Source: Granulosicoccus sp.
Lineage (GTDB): Bacteria > Pseudomonadota > Gammaproteobacteria > Granulosicoccales > Granulosicoccaceae
Length of the DNA stretch: 34,128 nucleotides
NCBI GenBank assembly: GCA_013002205.1
Contig: JABDKN010000125.1
Location: forward strand, 1 to 34,128
Direction of reading: 5' to 3'
Shown: piece after piece, positions 1 through 8,664 of the stretch
Layout of the letters: each line of letters opens with the position of its first letter
Position numbering within the stretch: the stretch's first letter is position 1
The notes under the pieces: generated by a model
The model's input: only the letters and a program-made list of their open reading frames with translations
Told to the model about the DNA's origin: nothing
Database searches by the model: none
Position numbers and translations under genes: made by a program

Positions 1-1100
1 CGACGACCGGTGGATGTCGTGCGGTGGTAGGCCATTCCGTCCTCGTCAAACAGGTAGCAATTCTGCGCCGGAATATTCAACTCGATCCGGTCACCGTGAC
101 GCGTAGGGTCGATGCCCGGGCGCTGCACCACGAAGTGCTCCAGTCCACCGCAGTTGCCGTACAGGAAGGTCGAACCACCCAGCCGTTCCGCCACATCAAC
201 CTGAATGGGCAATGTAAAATCCCCGGTATCGCCGCCAGCATCCTCAGGCCGTATGCCCAGCGTAGCCTTTGACCCGGCCGTGGCTCGTGAGGCATCGACC
301 GCCAGCACACCCGTGCCGCCACCCGGCAGTTCGACGACCGCCTGGCCTGAACTGCCCTCGCGCAGGATCACCTCGATGAAGTTCATTTTCGGTGAGCCGA
401 TGAATCCGGCCACGAAGATGTTGTCGGGATGATGATACAACTCGAGAGGTGAGCCGATCTGTTCGACGTAACCGGATCGCAATACCACGATCTTGTCGGC
501 CATGGTCATGGCTTCCACCTGGTCATGCGTTACATAGATCATCGTGGCATCCAGGTTGTTGTGCAGCTGGGCGATCCGCAGACGCATCTCCACGCGCAAT
601 TCCGCGTCCAGGTTCGACAGCGGTTCATCGAACAGGAACACGTCGGGATTGCGCACGATCGCCCGACCGATGGCCACTCGCTGACGTTGACCGCCAGACA
701 GATTCTTCGGCTTCCGATCGAGCAATTGATCAAGCTGCAGCGTTTTGGCCGCCTTGTTGACTTTTTCCGCAACCTCAGCCTTGTCGGCACCACCCATACG
801 CAAACCGAAGCCCATGTTCTCCTCGACCGTCATGTGCGGGTACAGGGCGTAGGACTGGAAAACCATGGCGATGCCCCGGTCAACGGCCTCCACCTCCGTC
901 ACGTCCCGTCCCTTGATGTGAACAGAGCCATCCGATAGCTGCTCGAGCCCGGCAATCATTCTCAGCAGGGTGGATTTGCCGCAGCCGGAAGGTCCGACGA
1001 ACACGATGAACTCCCCACTGGGCAGCTTCATGTCCACGCCATGGATCACCTCGGTACTGCCAAAACGCTTGGTTGCCTTGCGTAGCTCTACTTCAGCCAT
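1..1100 (-). CDS. Sugar ABC transporter ATP-binding protein, MalK/UgpC type (3' end cut by window)
   Basis: Cytoplasmic ATPase subunit that energises CUT1-type sugar import. The translation from the ATG at 1098-1100 gives a Walker A motif GPSGCGKST (residues 36-44), Q-loop Q82, signature LSGGQ (134-138), Walker B VFLFDEP (154-160) and the switch His in YVTHDQ (about 192). A C-terminal OB-type regulatory domain typical of MalK/UgpC/MsmK proteins follows. The 366 codons present are close to the family length of about 360-370, so only the last few residues and the stop lie outside the window. GAGG about 12 bases upstream could serve as ribosome binding site. The gene follows the IclR gene in the same direction (74-base gap). 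It is the only ATPase near the binding protein and two permeases at 8833-11984, which lack one, so it probably completes that transporter; a housekeeping ATPase shared by several importers is also possible. Confidence 0.95.
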   Translation of the reverse strand, partial: MAEVELRKATKRFGSTEVIHGVDMKLPSGEFIVFVGPSGCGKSTLLRMIAGLEQLSDGSVHIKGRDVTEVEAVDRGIAMVFQSYALYPHMTVEENMGFGLRMGGADKAEVAEKVNKAAKTLQLDQLLDRKPKNLSGGQRQRVAIGRAIVRNPDVFLFDEPLSNLDAELRVEMRLRIAQLHNNLDATMIYVTHDQVEAMTMADKIVVLRSGYVEQIGSPLELYHHPDNIFVAGFIGSPKMNFIEVILREGSSGQAVVELPGGGTGVLAVDASRATAGSKATLGIRPEDAGGDTGDFTLPIQVDVAERLGGSTFLYGNCGGLEHFVVQRPGIDPTRHGDRIELNIPAQNCYLFDEDGMAYHRTTSTGR

Positions 1101-1174
1101 CGTTGATTTCCCTCGTTAGTGCGATGAACAGGATAACTGCTGCCAAAAAATCCGCCGGGTGAAAATTCCATGGC

Positions 1175-2008
1175 TCAATGTGCCGATCCGCCGACCGTGC
1201 CGGTATGCGGCGCCAGACGTCGGGAGATCTCCGCTGCCGCAGAGACCAGAGCACTGCGCCAGCTGAGCAATTCCGCCTCATCCGTTCTGAAAGATGGCGC
1301 GGTGATACTCACCCCGGCGATTGCCCTGCCGGTCGAATCGACCACGGGAGCCGCGATGCAACGTGATCCCAGGAAGCGCTCTTCAGCATCGATGGCAAAA
1401 CCTCGCTGACTGACCAGGGCCAGTTCGCGCATCAATGCGGGCTTGTCGGTGATCGTATTGGGTGTGAAGCGGGCAAATGAGATGCGGCTGATGATGTCCC
1501 GTTGTTGCTCCTCGATACACCAGGCCAGCATGACCTTGCCGATGCCGGTACAGTACACCGGTTCGCGATTACCGACGCTGATCGAGTGACGCACGCTGCG
1601 CGTGCTCTCCACATGATCGATGACTACGACATGAGTATCCGCCAGCACTGCTATCTGTACCGTCTCGCCACTCAATGCATTCAGGGCGAGCAGTTGATCG
1701 CGGGCCAGCTCACGGATGTCGCAGCGCGTCCAGATGCGGTTGGCCAGTTCCAGGATACGATAACCCGAAGACCAGGTCAGTGAGCGCTCATCGAGCTGAA
1801 TGAGTCGTTCATCGGCAAGCTCATTGAGGAGCCGGTGCAGGGTTGCCTTCGGAATTCCTGACATCTCCAGAAGTTCGGCGAACCTGAGCGGGCCTTCCGC
1901 AGCCACCAGCTCCAGCAGGTACATGGCCCGCCCGATACCACCAGCGGCGCGCTGCGGGTTGGTGGCCGATACGCGGCCGGTGTCAGTCGACTTCCTGCTG
2001 CTGCTCAT
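1175..2008 (-). CDS. IclR-family transcriptional regulator
   Basis: 277-residue DNA-binding protein with the two-domain IclR layout. A winged helix-turn-helix spans about residues 24-85 (the stretch around FAELLEMSGIPKATLHRLLNEL is the recognition part), and an effector-binding IclR C-terminal domain spans about 95-265 (including EPVYCTGIGKVMLAW and the RGFAIDAEE/GSRCIAAPV region). The start ATG (2006-2008) has no obvious Shine-Dalgarno. The gene is divergent from the galactoside operon starting at 2236, and a perfect IclR-style palindrome lies in the gap just downstream of a strong promoter. The likely role is repression of that operon until a galactoside-derived effector binds. Effector identity and sign of regulation are inferred from position only. 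Confidence 0.94.
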   Translation of the reverse strand: MSSSRKSTDTGRVSATNPQRAAGGIGRAMYLLELVAAEGPLRFAELLEMSGIPKATLHRLLNELADERLIQLDERSLTWSSGYRILELANRIWTRCDIRELARDQLLALNALSGETVQIAVLADTHVVVIDHVESTRSVRHSISVGNREPVYCTGIGKVMLAWCIEEQQRDIISRISFARFTPNTITDKPALMRELALVSQRGFAIDAEERFLGSRCIAAPVVDSTGRAIAGVSITAPSFRTDEAELLSWRSALVSAAAEISRRLAPHTGTVGGSAH

Positions 2009-2064
2009 TGATTAAATCGTGCTGTATTGACGTGTTCGGCAGAGAACCAGCGTGCGCCGACTGC

Positions 2065-2078
2065 CTGGTGGGCACCAG
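2065..2078. promoter_or_regulatory. Possible second operator (inverted repeat)
   Basis: CTGGTG-GG-CACCAG is a perfect 6-base inverted repeat located upstream of the -35 box and about 57-70 bases ahead of the IclR start codon. It could be an autoregulatory or activator site, or chance; its sequence differs from the palindrome at 2128-2142. Confidence 0.3.
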
Positions 2079-2095
2079 CTGGCAGATGTTTTCGT

Positions 2096-2125
2096 TTGAC
2101 AGCTTTTGACTGCCGCTCTTATAAT
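2096..2125 (+). promoter_or_regulatory. Sigma70-type promoter of the galactoside operon
   Basis: A perfect -35 hexamer TTGACA (2096-2101) is followed after 18 bases by a perfect -10 hexamer TATAAT (2120-2125). It points toward the GH36 gene, whose ATG is 110 bases further on, giving an expected transcription start near 2132 and a leader of about 100 bases. Both hexamers match consensus, so the promoter should be strong unless repressed. Confidence 0.85.
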
Positions 2126-2127
2126 TT

Positions 2128-2142
2128 TGGAACATTGTTCCA
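2128..2142. promoter_or_regulatory. Probable IclR-type operator
   Basis: TGGAACATTGTTCCA is a perfect inverted repeat with 7-base arms around one central base. Its TGGAA-N5-TTCCA layout matches the known E. coli IclR consensus form. It begins two bases after the -10 box and covers the expected transcription start, the classic place for a repressor. The divergent IclR gene at 1175-2008 is the obvious candidate ligand. Confidence 0.8.
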
Positions 2143-2235
2143 CTATTACGACGTGGACGCAATCCGATCACACCATTTTCCCGCTTTCAGCCAACAGCTG
2201 ATCCAGTCGACGACAACACTGAGTATCTTAATCGG

Positions 2236-4374
2236 ATGTCCAGCCAGACCAGACATTGGCGACTTGACGGTAACTCGAGCACGCTACTGGTGATTCGAGA
2301 CCACGCCGTCCCCCGTCTTTTCTGGTGTGGCAGCCGCCTGCACGACGATACGGAACTGGCGCATATGCTGGTTCACGATGATTCGGCGCTGGCCTTTGGC
2401 GGACTGGACGGCGTGACACCACTGTCGCTGTTTCCGCAGGCAAGCACCGCCTACACCGGCTCCCCGGCCCTCAACGGGCACCGAAACGGTGCTGCTTTCG
2501 CACATGCCCTGCACACGAGCGACATCCGCCAGGACGAAAACCACCTGACCATCATGTTGCAGGACGATCACGTCAACCTGTCGGTTGAACTGCATCTGTC
2601 ACTGGATGCCAGCAGCGATGTGGCGCGCATGTCCACCTCCCTGACCAACACCGGAAATACTCCCTACACGGTCGACTGGCTCGCCAGTGCCACATTGCCA
2701 ATGCCGAGTTCATACAGGGAATGCCTGACGCAGCATGGTCGCTGGGGCCTGGAGAGCCAGACTCATCGACGCACCATCGCACCGGGTCGAATCGACATCA
2801 GCAATCTGCACGGGCGCACCAGTCATGAGCATGCATCCAGCCTGGCCTGTGGCACGGCCGGATTCGGTGATAACGGTGGTGACGTGATGTTCGCCCATCT
2901 GGCCTGGAGCGGCAATTTCAGCCTGCGCATCGAGCGCCTCAGTAACGGCACCATTTCCCTGCAGGCAGGTGTTCTCTACCTGCCGGGCGAATGCCTGTTA
3001 CAGCCGGGTGAGACGGTCACGACACCGCCGGTCCTGTTTACGCGTGGCAATGGTATGAACCAGTGCACCCAGCGATTTCACCAGCATGCCCGCAGCTCTA
3101 TCCTGCCAGCGTGGACACGTCGACCGAGACCGATACACGCCAACAGCTGGGAGGCACTTTATTTCAACCACGATCAGGACGCCCTGTTTACCCTGATCGA
3201 TGCAGCGGCCAGTGTCGGCGCAGAGCGATTCGTGCTCGATGATGGCTGGTTTCTGCACCGCCGATCGGACAATGCCGGACTGGGTGACTGGTATGTGGAT
3301 ACCGGCATCTATCCTGAGGGGCTGCACCCGGTGGTGGAGAGAGTACGCCAGCATGGCATGCAGTTCGGCCTCTGGTTCGAACCGGAAATGGTCAATCCGG
3401 ACAGTAATCTGTTTCGTGCCCATCCTGAGTGGACCTTGCAACTGGCCCATGTCGACACACCACTGGCACGTAACCAGCTGGCACTGGACATCGCCCGCGA
3501 CGAGGTCTCCGACTACCTGTTCGAGCGCATCACGTCTCTGGTTCACGAGTACGCCATCGACTACATCAAGTGGGACCATAACCGCGATCTGGTCCTGCCC
3601 GGGGATGGCGCGCACGCGCGCGCAGCCGCCCAGCCCGCTGCGCTGTACCGCCTGATGGCGCGTATCATCGATGCCTGCCCCGATCTGGAAATCGAATCCT
3701 GTGCCGCAGGCGGGGCGCGCGCCGATTTTGCCGTGCTGGAACACACTGGCAGAGTGTGGACGTCGGACAACATCGATCCCATCGAACGGGCACGCATTCA
3801 GCAGGGATTTCTGCGCTTCATGCCACCAGAAATCATGGGCGCACACGTGGGACACAAAACGGCGCACCTGACCGGGCGCGTGACCAGCCTGCACACTCGT
3901 GCCATCGTGGCTCTTCAGGGACAGTTCGGTTTCGAGCTCGATGCACGACGGCTCGATCCGCACGATGTCATCACCCTTCAACACTACACGCAGCTCTACA
4001 AGCGCCATCGGGAATGGCTGGCCAGTTCGCGCTACTGGCACGTACCGACCTATTCCAAGGCGTTGATTGCCTGCGGATTCGTCGACGAGGCACAGCGGCA
4101 GGCACTGTTCAGCGTGGTCGCCATTGGCAATATGCACCCTACGCGACCCGGGCACCTGCCACTGGCGGGGCTGGTCAGTGACAGATTCTACCAGTTGACA
4201 CTGGAGAGCATCAATCTGAGCGAACTGGCACCGTTCAACAAGATCATCCCCGACTGGTGCGATCACGCGGTCACCACCACCGGCGAAATGCTGATGAAGT
4301 TCGGTGTGCCTCTACCCGTCATGCCCCCCCAGTCAGCACTACTGATTGGCTGCCACAGAGTATCCGATTCATGA
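2236..4374 (+). CDS. Alpha-galactosidase, GH36
   Basis: 712-residue retaining alpha-galactosidase that releases terminal alpha-linked galactose (melibiose, raffinose-type sugars, alpha-galactosyl glycerols). The N-terminal beta-sandwich (about 1-285) precedes the catalytic barrel (about 300-620) and a C-terminal beta domain. Diagnostic pieces are DDGWF (335-339), LWFEPEMVNPDS (379-390), the nucleophile Asp447 in IKWDHN, ESCAAGGARAD (487-497) and the acid/base Asp511 in TSDN. Full length matches the family. No signal peptide is visible, so it is cytoplasmic and acts on imported oligosaccharides. It is the first gene of the operon; its stop overlaps the galK start as ATGA (4371-4374). The glycine-rich motif reads CAAGGAR rather than the usual CSxGGGR, a mild departure near the active site. 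Confidence 0.96.
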   Translation: MSSQTRHWRLDGNSSTLLVIRDHAVPRLFWCGSRLHDDTELAHMLVHDDSALAFGGLDGVTPLSLFPQASTAYTGSPALNGHRNGAAFAHALHTSDIRQDENHLTIMLQDDHVNLSVELHLSLDASSDVARMSTSLTNTGNTPYTVDWLASATLPMPSSYRECLTQHGRWGLESQTHRRTIAPGRIDISNLHGRTSHEHASSLACGTAGFGDNGGDVMFAHLAWSGNFSLRIERLSNGTISLQAGVLYLPGECLLQPGETVTTPPVLFTRGNGMNQCTQRFHQHARSSILPAWTRRPRPIHANSWEALYFNHDQDALFTLIDAAASVGAERFVLDDGWFLHRRSDNAGLGDWYVDTGIYPEGLHPVVERVRQHGMQFGLWFEPEMVNPDSNLFRAHPEWTLQLAHVDTPLARNQLALDIARDEVSDYLFERITSLVHEYAIDYIKWDHNRDLVLPGDGAHARAAAQPAALYRLMARIIDACPDLEIESCAAGGARADFAVLEHTGRVWTSDNIDPIERARIQQGFLRFMPPEIMGAHVGHKTAHLTGRVTSLHTRAIVALQGQFGFELDARRLDPHDVITLQHYTQLYKRHREWLASSRYWHVPTYSKALIACGFVDEAQRQALFSVVAIGNMHPTRPGHLPLAGLVSDRFYQLTLESINLSELAPFNKIIPDWCDHAVTTTGEMLMKFGVPLPVMPPQSALLIGCHRVSDS

Positions 4375-5570
4375 GCCCTATCGGCGAGGAAAGCCCCGAG
4401 CGCCTGCTGGAGCGTTTCAACCAGAAGTTCGCTCGTTCCGGGCAGGCAATCTCGGCGTTCTTTGCACCCGGGCGTGTCAACCTGATCGGTGAGTACACCG
4501 ACTTCACCGGGGGCCTGGTGTTTCCCTGCGCCATCAACCAGGGCACCAGGCTGCTTATCCGCCCCACGCACGACCATCAGTATCGTTTTGCCAGTACCAA
4601 CTTCGATCTGATGGCACAACTGGAGCACAGCGAGATCAGCCAGACCTATGGCGATAACTGGATCAACTACCCGCTCGGGGTGCTCGACCAGTTCATCCGT
4701 CGTGGCGTACAGCTTGATGGATTCGACTGCCTGTATTCGGGCAATGTACCTAATGGCGCCGGTCTCAGTTCATCCGCATCCATTGAAGTGGTCACGGCAT
4801 TCGCGCTCGACCAGCTGCTGCATACCGAGCTGCCATTGCTGGAACTGGTGCATATCGCACAAGCTGCAGAAAACGATTTCGTCGGCATGCAGTGCGGCAT
4901 CATGGACCAGTTCGCCGTTGCCTTTGCCCGGTCAGGCAATGCGATGATGCTGGATTGCCACACGCTGGAGCATCGACAGGTGCCACTGCATCTGGATGGA
5001 CTGGCCATCGTCGTCAGCAACACCAATCAACGTCGAGAGCTGAACGAATCGGCCTATAACGACCGTGTTCATGAATGCAGCAGAGCACTGGATCTGCTGG
5101 CACCTGTCCTCGGCATCACGCATCTGGGCCAATTGTCTCCCCGCCAACTCGACGAACAGGCGACCCAGTTCGCCGGGGATTCAGTGGCGCTGATGCGTGC
5201 CAGGCATATCGCGGATGAAAACGCCAGGGTCAGAGCTGCGGTTCCGGCGCTCGAAAATGGTGATATGCAGGCCTTCGGCTCACTGATGAACGCATCGCAC
5301 GATTCCCTGCGCGACCTGTTCGAGGTGTCCAGTGGCCCACTGGATCACCTGGTTCGCCTGGCACGTATGCAGCCCGGGGTGCTCGGTAGCCGGCTTACCG
5401 GCGCCGGTTTCGGTGGCTGCACCGTCAGCCTGATGCCCGAGTCCGGGGTGTCCGGGTTCATCCGCCAGGTGGGCGCCGACTACACAGCTGCCACCGGACT
5501 GACAGCCGACTTCTACACGATACAACCTGGCGACGGTGTGAGAAGACTCGGCCTGGATACACCCACATGA
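4371..5570 (+). CDS. galK: Galactokinase
   Basis: 399-residue GHMP kinase that phosphorylates galactose to galactose-1-phosphate in the Leloir pathway. All three GHMP motifs are visible: GRVNLIGEYTDFTGG (34-48, the galactokinase signature), PNGAGLSSSASIEV (127-140, phosphate-binding) and LTGAGFGGCTVSL near the C terminus, plus the catalytic Asp179 in CGIMDQ. The ATG at 4371 was chosen because it overlaps the upstream stop (ATGA), follows GalK length, and avoids a 38-residue non-homologous extension back to 4257. The signature carries Tyr where galactokinases normally have His (GEHTDY). It is coupled to galT by another ATGA. Confidence 0.97.
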   Translation: MSPIGEESPERLLERFNQKFARSGQAISAFFAPGRVNLIGEYTDFTGGLVFPCAINQGTRLLIRPTHDHQYRFASTNFDLMAQLEHSEISQTYGDNWINYPLGVLDQFIRRGVQLDGFDCLYSGNVPNGAGLSSSASIEVVTAFALDQLLHTELPLLELVHIAQAAENDFVGMQCGIMDQFAVAFARSGNAMMLDCHTLEHRQVPLHLDGLAIVVSNTNQRRELNESAYNDRVHECSRALDLLAPVLGITHLGQLSPRQLDEQATQFAGDSVALMRARHIADENARVRAAVPALENGDMQAFGSLMNASHDSLRDLFEVSSGPLDHLVRLARMQPGVLGSRLTGAGFGGCTVSLMPESGVSGFIRQVGADYTAATGLTADFYTIQPGDGVRRLGLDTPT

Positions 5571-6625
5571 GGACTCGCAAAACCGGGAACTGGGAACGCC
5601 GCTGGCATCCACTGCTGTCACAGTGGGTCCTGATCTCCGCCCGTTCCGCTGCCCGTCCGTGGTCAGGCGCAAAGCTGGCAGATCATCAACAGGCCGTACT
5701 GCAACACGATCCCGATTGCTATCTGTGCCCCCGCGTGACCCGCGCCAACGGACAGGTCAATCCTGATTACCAGGGTGCCTATGCATTTGACAACGACTTT
5801 CCCTCACTGTCATTCGATGCACCGGACGATGCCTCCACGAGCAACGAAAACGAGTTGCACAGGACAGCGCCTGCCCATGGACGATGCCGGGTCCTGTGCT
5901 GGTCGGAACGTCACGATGCGACGCTGGCCAGCCTCGATACACACAGGATGCAGGCAGTCGTACGGCTCTGGCAAACCGAGTACCAGAGCCTGTGCCTGCA
6001 GACAGGTATCGAAAACGTCCTGATTTTCGAAAACAAGGGCGTGGAAATCGGTGTCTCCAATCTGCACCCGCACGGTCAGATCTATGCCACCTCCTTCGTC
6101 ACCGACAGTGCGTCCCGCATGCGCGATGCGCAGGCAACCCATGCCCGTGAGCATGGTGGCGAGTCGCTGCTGCAGAACCTGCTCCATGACGCACACACGC
6201 AAGCGCACCTGATGGTCGAGAAGCGGCGGTGGTTTTCGGTCATCGTACCGTTTGCCGCCCGCTTCTCCTATGAATCCTGGATCGTGCCGAATCGGCATGT
6301 CAGCTCCCTGGCCGACATGCAGGACGAGGAACTGGACGAGCTGGCCGTCCTCTATCAACGGCAGGTCAGGCGTTACGACCTGCTATTCCAGCGCTCGGCA
6401 CCCAATATCACGCTGTTGCACAATGCACCCTGTGACGTGGCCCATCAGGCTGACAATCTGCACTGGTGCTTTCACCTGGTTTTCCAGCCGCCGCTGCGTG
6501 ATCCCGAGAAACTCAAATACCTCGCAGGCTTCGAATCCGGGAGCAACAATATCGTCAATCCGGTACAACCGGAACAGGCTGCCGAACAACTGCGCAGCAT
6601 CGACCCGGATCGCTGGTCCTCATGA
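5567..6625 (+). CDS. galT: Galactose-1-phosphate uridylyltransferase
   Basis: 352-residue class I GalT that exchanges UMP between UDP-glucose and galactose-1-phosphate. The structural-metal cysteines appear in CYLCP (Cys51, Cys54), and His116 and His167 are the likely remaining ligands by comparison with E. coli GalT. The active-site triplet HPHG (167-170) contains the nucleophilic His169 within SNLHPHGQIYA. Length matches the family (about 345-350). It starts by ATGA overlap with galK (5567-5570) and ends by ATGA overlap with the GH42 gene (6622-6625). UDP-galactose formed here needs a GalE epimerase, which is not encoded in the window. Confidence 0.97.
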   Translation: MRTRKTGNWERRWHPLLSQWVLISARSAARPWSGAKLADHQQAVLQHDPDCYLCPRVTRANGQVNPDYQGAYAFDNDFPSLSFDAPDDASTSNENELHRTAPAHGRCRVLCWSERHDATLASLDTHRMQAVVRLWQTEYQSLCLQTGIENVLIFENKGVEIGVSNLHPHGQIYATSFVTDSASRMRDAQATHAREHGGESLLQNLLHDAHTQAHLMVEKRRWFSVIVPFAARFSYESWIVPNRHVSSLADMQDEELDELAVLYQRQVRRYDLLFQRSAPNITLLHNAPCDVAHQADNLHWCFHLVFQPPLRDPEKLKYLAGFESGSNNIVNPVQPEQAAEQLRSIDPDRWSS

Positions 6626-8664
6626 GAACCGGCGTCTGTTACTACCCCGAGCACTGGCCTGAAGAGCGCTGGGCAACCGACGCTGCGCACATGCGCAGGC
6701 TGGGCCTGAGTGTCGTCAGGATAGGTGAATTCGCGTGGAGTCGACTGGAAGAGCGTGACGGCAGCCTGTCTCTGGACTGGCTGGAACGTGCAATGAACAT
6801 ACTCCACGATGCCGGTCTGTCCATCGTGCTCGGTACACCCACCGCCACTCCGCCACGCTGGATGCTGGACAAGTACCCGGACATGCTGGCAGTGGATGCA
6901 CAGGGCCGCAGGCGCGACTTCGGATCACGCCGGCACTATTGCTTTTCACATGAACCCTACATCGATGAATGCCGTCGCATCGTATCGATACTGGCAGAGC
7001 GATTCGGCGAACACCCCGGTCTCATTGCCTGGCAGACGGACAATGAATACGGTTGCCACAGTACCAGCATCAGCTATTCAGCACAGGCGCTGGCCGCATT
7101 CCGTGGCTGGTGTGCCGATCGTTATACCGACATCCGGCAACTCAACCTTGCCTGGGGCAATGTCTTCTGGAGCATGGAGTACGACAGCTTCGAGCAGATA
7201 GGATTGCCGGTTGGCACGGTGACCGAGAGCAACCCGTCACACCAGTTGGCCTACTGGCGCTTTTCCTCGGCGCAGATTCGTCGATTCAACCGTGCCCAGG
7301 TGGAGATCCTGCGTAAACTATCACCTGGCAGGGACATTCTGCATAACTACATGGGTAACTTCGTCGAGTTCGATCATCACGAGCTCTCCCGGGATCTGGA
7401 TATTGCCACCTGGGACAATTACCCCCTGGGTTTCCTGACCCGCGACAGTGATGACGCGGAGGACCAGAAACTGTTTCTGCGCACCGGGCATCCGGATAGC
7501 TCAGCCTTTCATCACGACCTGTATCGTGGCTGCTGCAATGGACGATGGTGGGTCATGGAACAGCAACCCGGTCCGGTCAACTGGGCGCCGTATAATCCAT
7601 CGCCTGCCAGTGGCATGGTCAGACTCTGGGGCTGGGAAGCCTTTGCCCACGGGGCTGAGGTCATGAGCTACTTCCGCTGGCGACAGGCGCCTTTCGGACA
7701 GGAACAGACGCACACCGGCGTGCTCCTGCCCAATGGCGACGACGACGTCGCGGCTGCGGAAATCGCCGTTCTCAACCGGGAGCTGGACGAGCTCGCATCG
7801 CTACCGGCCAACGCATTGACCGGGAACACTGTGCACCCTGACGACAGGATCGGTGGGCACGCATCGACGGTGCAGTCCAGCGTTGCCATCGTCTTCAGCT
7901 ATGCCGGTATAGCCATGCAGGATATCCAGCCGCCGGGAGGCAGCGGCTATAGCTCGCTGGATTTCTGTCAACGGCTGTATGGCGCCTGCCGGCAATGGGG
8001 CGTCAATGTGGACATCGTCTCGCCACAGGCCGCCCTGGATCACTACCGACTGATACTGGTGTGTACCAGTACCGAAGACGATGCACCCCTGGTCGAGAAA
8101 CTGGAGGCGGTGCGCCGCGAGCAGCAGCCGATCATCGCGCTGTTTCCGGGCACCGGCAGCCGATCATCCGAGTATCGGATCCCGGACGAATTGCCTCCGG
8201 GGCAATTCGCACGATTGATACCTGTCCGAATCGTCCGCAGCGAATCACTGCCATTGCGCACCGTCCTGACGGCCAGCGATGCCACGGGAAGGTATCTCAA
8301 CTGTGCCCGGTGGCGCGAACATGTGAACAGCCCCATCGAGCCCCGGATGCGCTTTTCCGATGGCTGGGGCTTTCACTATGAGCAGGAACGCATTCACTAC
8401 ATCAATGCCATTCCCGACGACCCGGCACTCAGATCCCTCGCTGGAGAGTGGCTTCAACAGGCCGGCCTGCCCTGCCGGGACATTGGCCCCCTGGTGCGCA
8501 CACAGCGCATCGGTCCTTACCGCCTGGCGTTCAATTTCGGTACGCAACGGGTCGATCTGGACAAACATCTGGGACCGCGCCTCGATTTTCACCACGACAC
8601 GCAGGTTCTCATCGGCTCGCGTACACTGGATCATGCGCAAGTAGCCGTCTGGGTAGTCCGATGA
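6622..8664 (+). CDS. Beta-galactosidase, GH42
   Basis: 680-residue GH42 retaining beta-galactosidase, normal for the family. The TIM barrel (about 1-380) starts with GVCYYPEHWPEERW and carries the acid/base Glu142 in QTDNEYG and the nucleophile Glu313 in VMEQQPGPVNW. A trimerisation/flavodoxin-like domain (about 390-590) and a short C-terminal beta domain follow. There is no signal peptide, so it should cleave imported beta-galactosides in the cytoplasm. Position after galA-type, galK and galT genes with ATGA coupling suggests stoichiometric production with them. GH42 enzymes often act on galacto-oligosaccharides or galactosylglycerol rather than lactose; the substrate here is unknown. Confidence 0.96.
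   Translation: MRTGVCYYPEHWPEERWATDAAHMRRLGLSVVRIGEFAWSRLEERDGSLSLDWLERAMNILHDAGLSIVLGTPTATPPRWMLDKYPDMLAVDAQGRRRDFGSRRHYCFSHEPYIDECRRIVSILAERFGEHPGLIAWQTDNEYGCHSTSISYSAQALAAFRGWCADRYTDIRQLNLAWGNVFWSMEYDSFEQIGLPVGTVTESNPSHQLAYWRFSSAQIRRFNRAQVEILRKLSPGRDILHNYMGNFVEFDHHELSRDLDIATWDNYPLGFLTRDSDDAEDQKLFLRTGHPDSSAFHHDLYRGCCNGRWWVMEQQPGPVNWAPYNPSPASGMVRLWGWEAFAHGAEVMSYFRWRQAPFGQEQTHTGVLLPNGDDDVAAAEIAVLNRELDELASLPANALTGNTVHPDDRIGGHASTVQSSVAIVFSYAGIAMQDIQPPGGSGYSSLDFCQRLYGACRQWGVNVDIVSPQAALDHYRLILVCTSTEDDAPLVEKLEAVRREQQPIIALFPGTGSRSSEYRIPDELPPGQFARLIPVRIVRSESLPLRTVLTASDATGRYLNCARWREHVNSPIEPRMRFSDGWGFHYEQERIHYINAIPDDPALRSLAGEWLQQAGLPCRDIGPLVRTQRIGPYRLAFNFGTQRVDLDKHLGPRLDFHHDTQVLIGSRTLDHAQVAVWVVR

Noticed and set aside
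2998-4266. 422-codon minus-strand open frame
   Set aside because: It lies wholly antisense to the GH36 gene, whose catalytic motifs are intact, and its product shows no recognisable domain; it is a frame shadow of GC-rich coding DNA.
4257-4370. 38-residue N-terminal extension of GalK
   Set aside because: It overlaps the end of the GH36 gene and is not galactokinase-like; ATG 4371 with ATGA coupling and the family's usual length is preferred.
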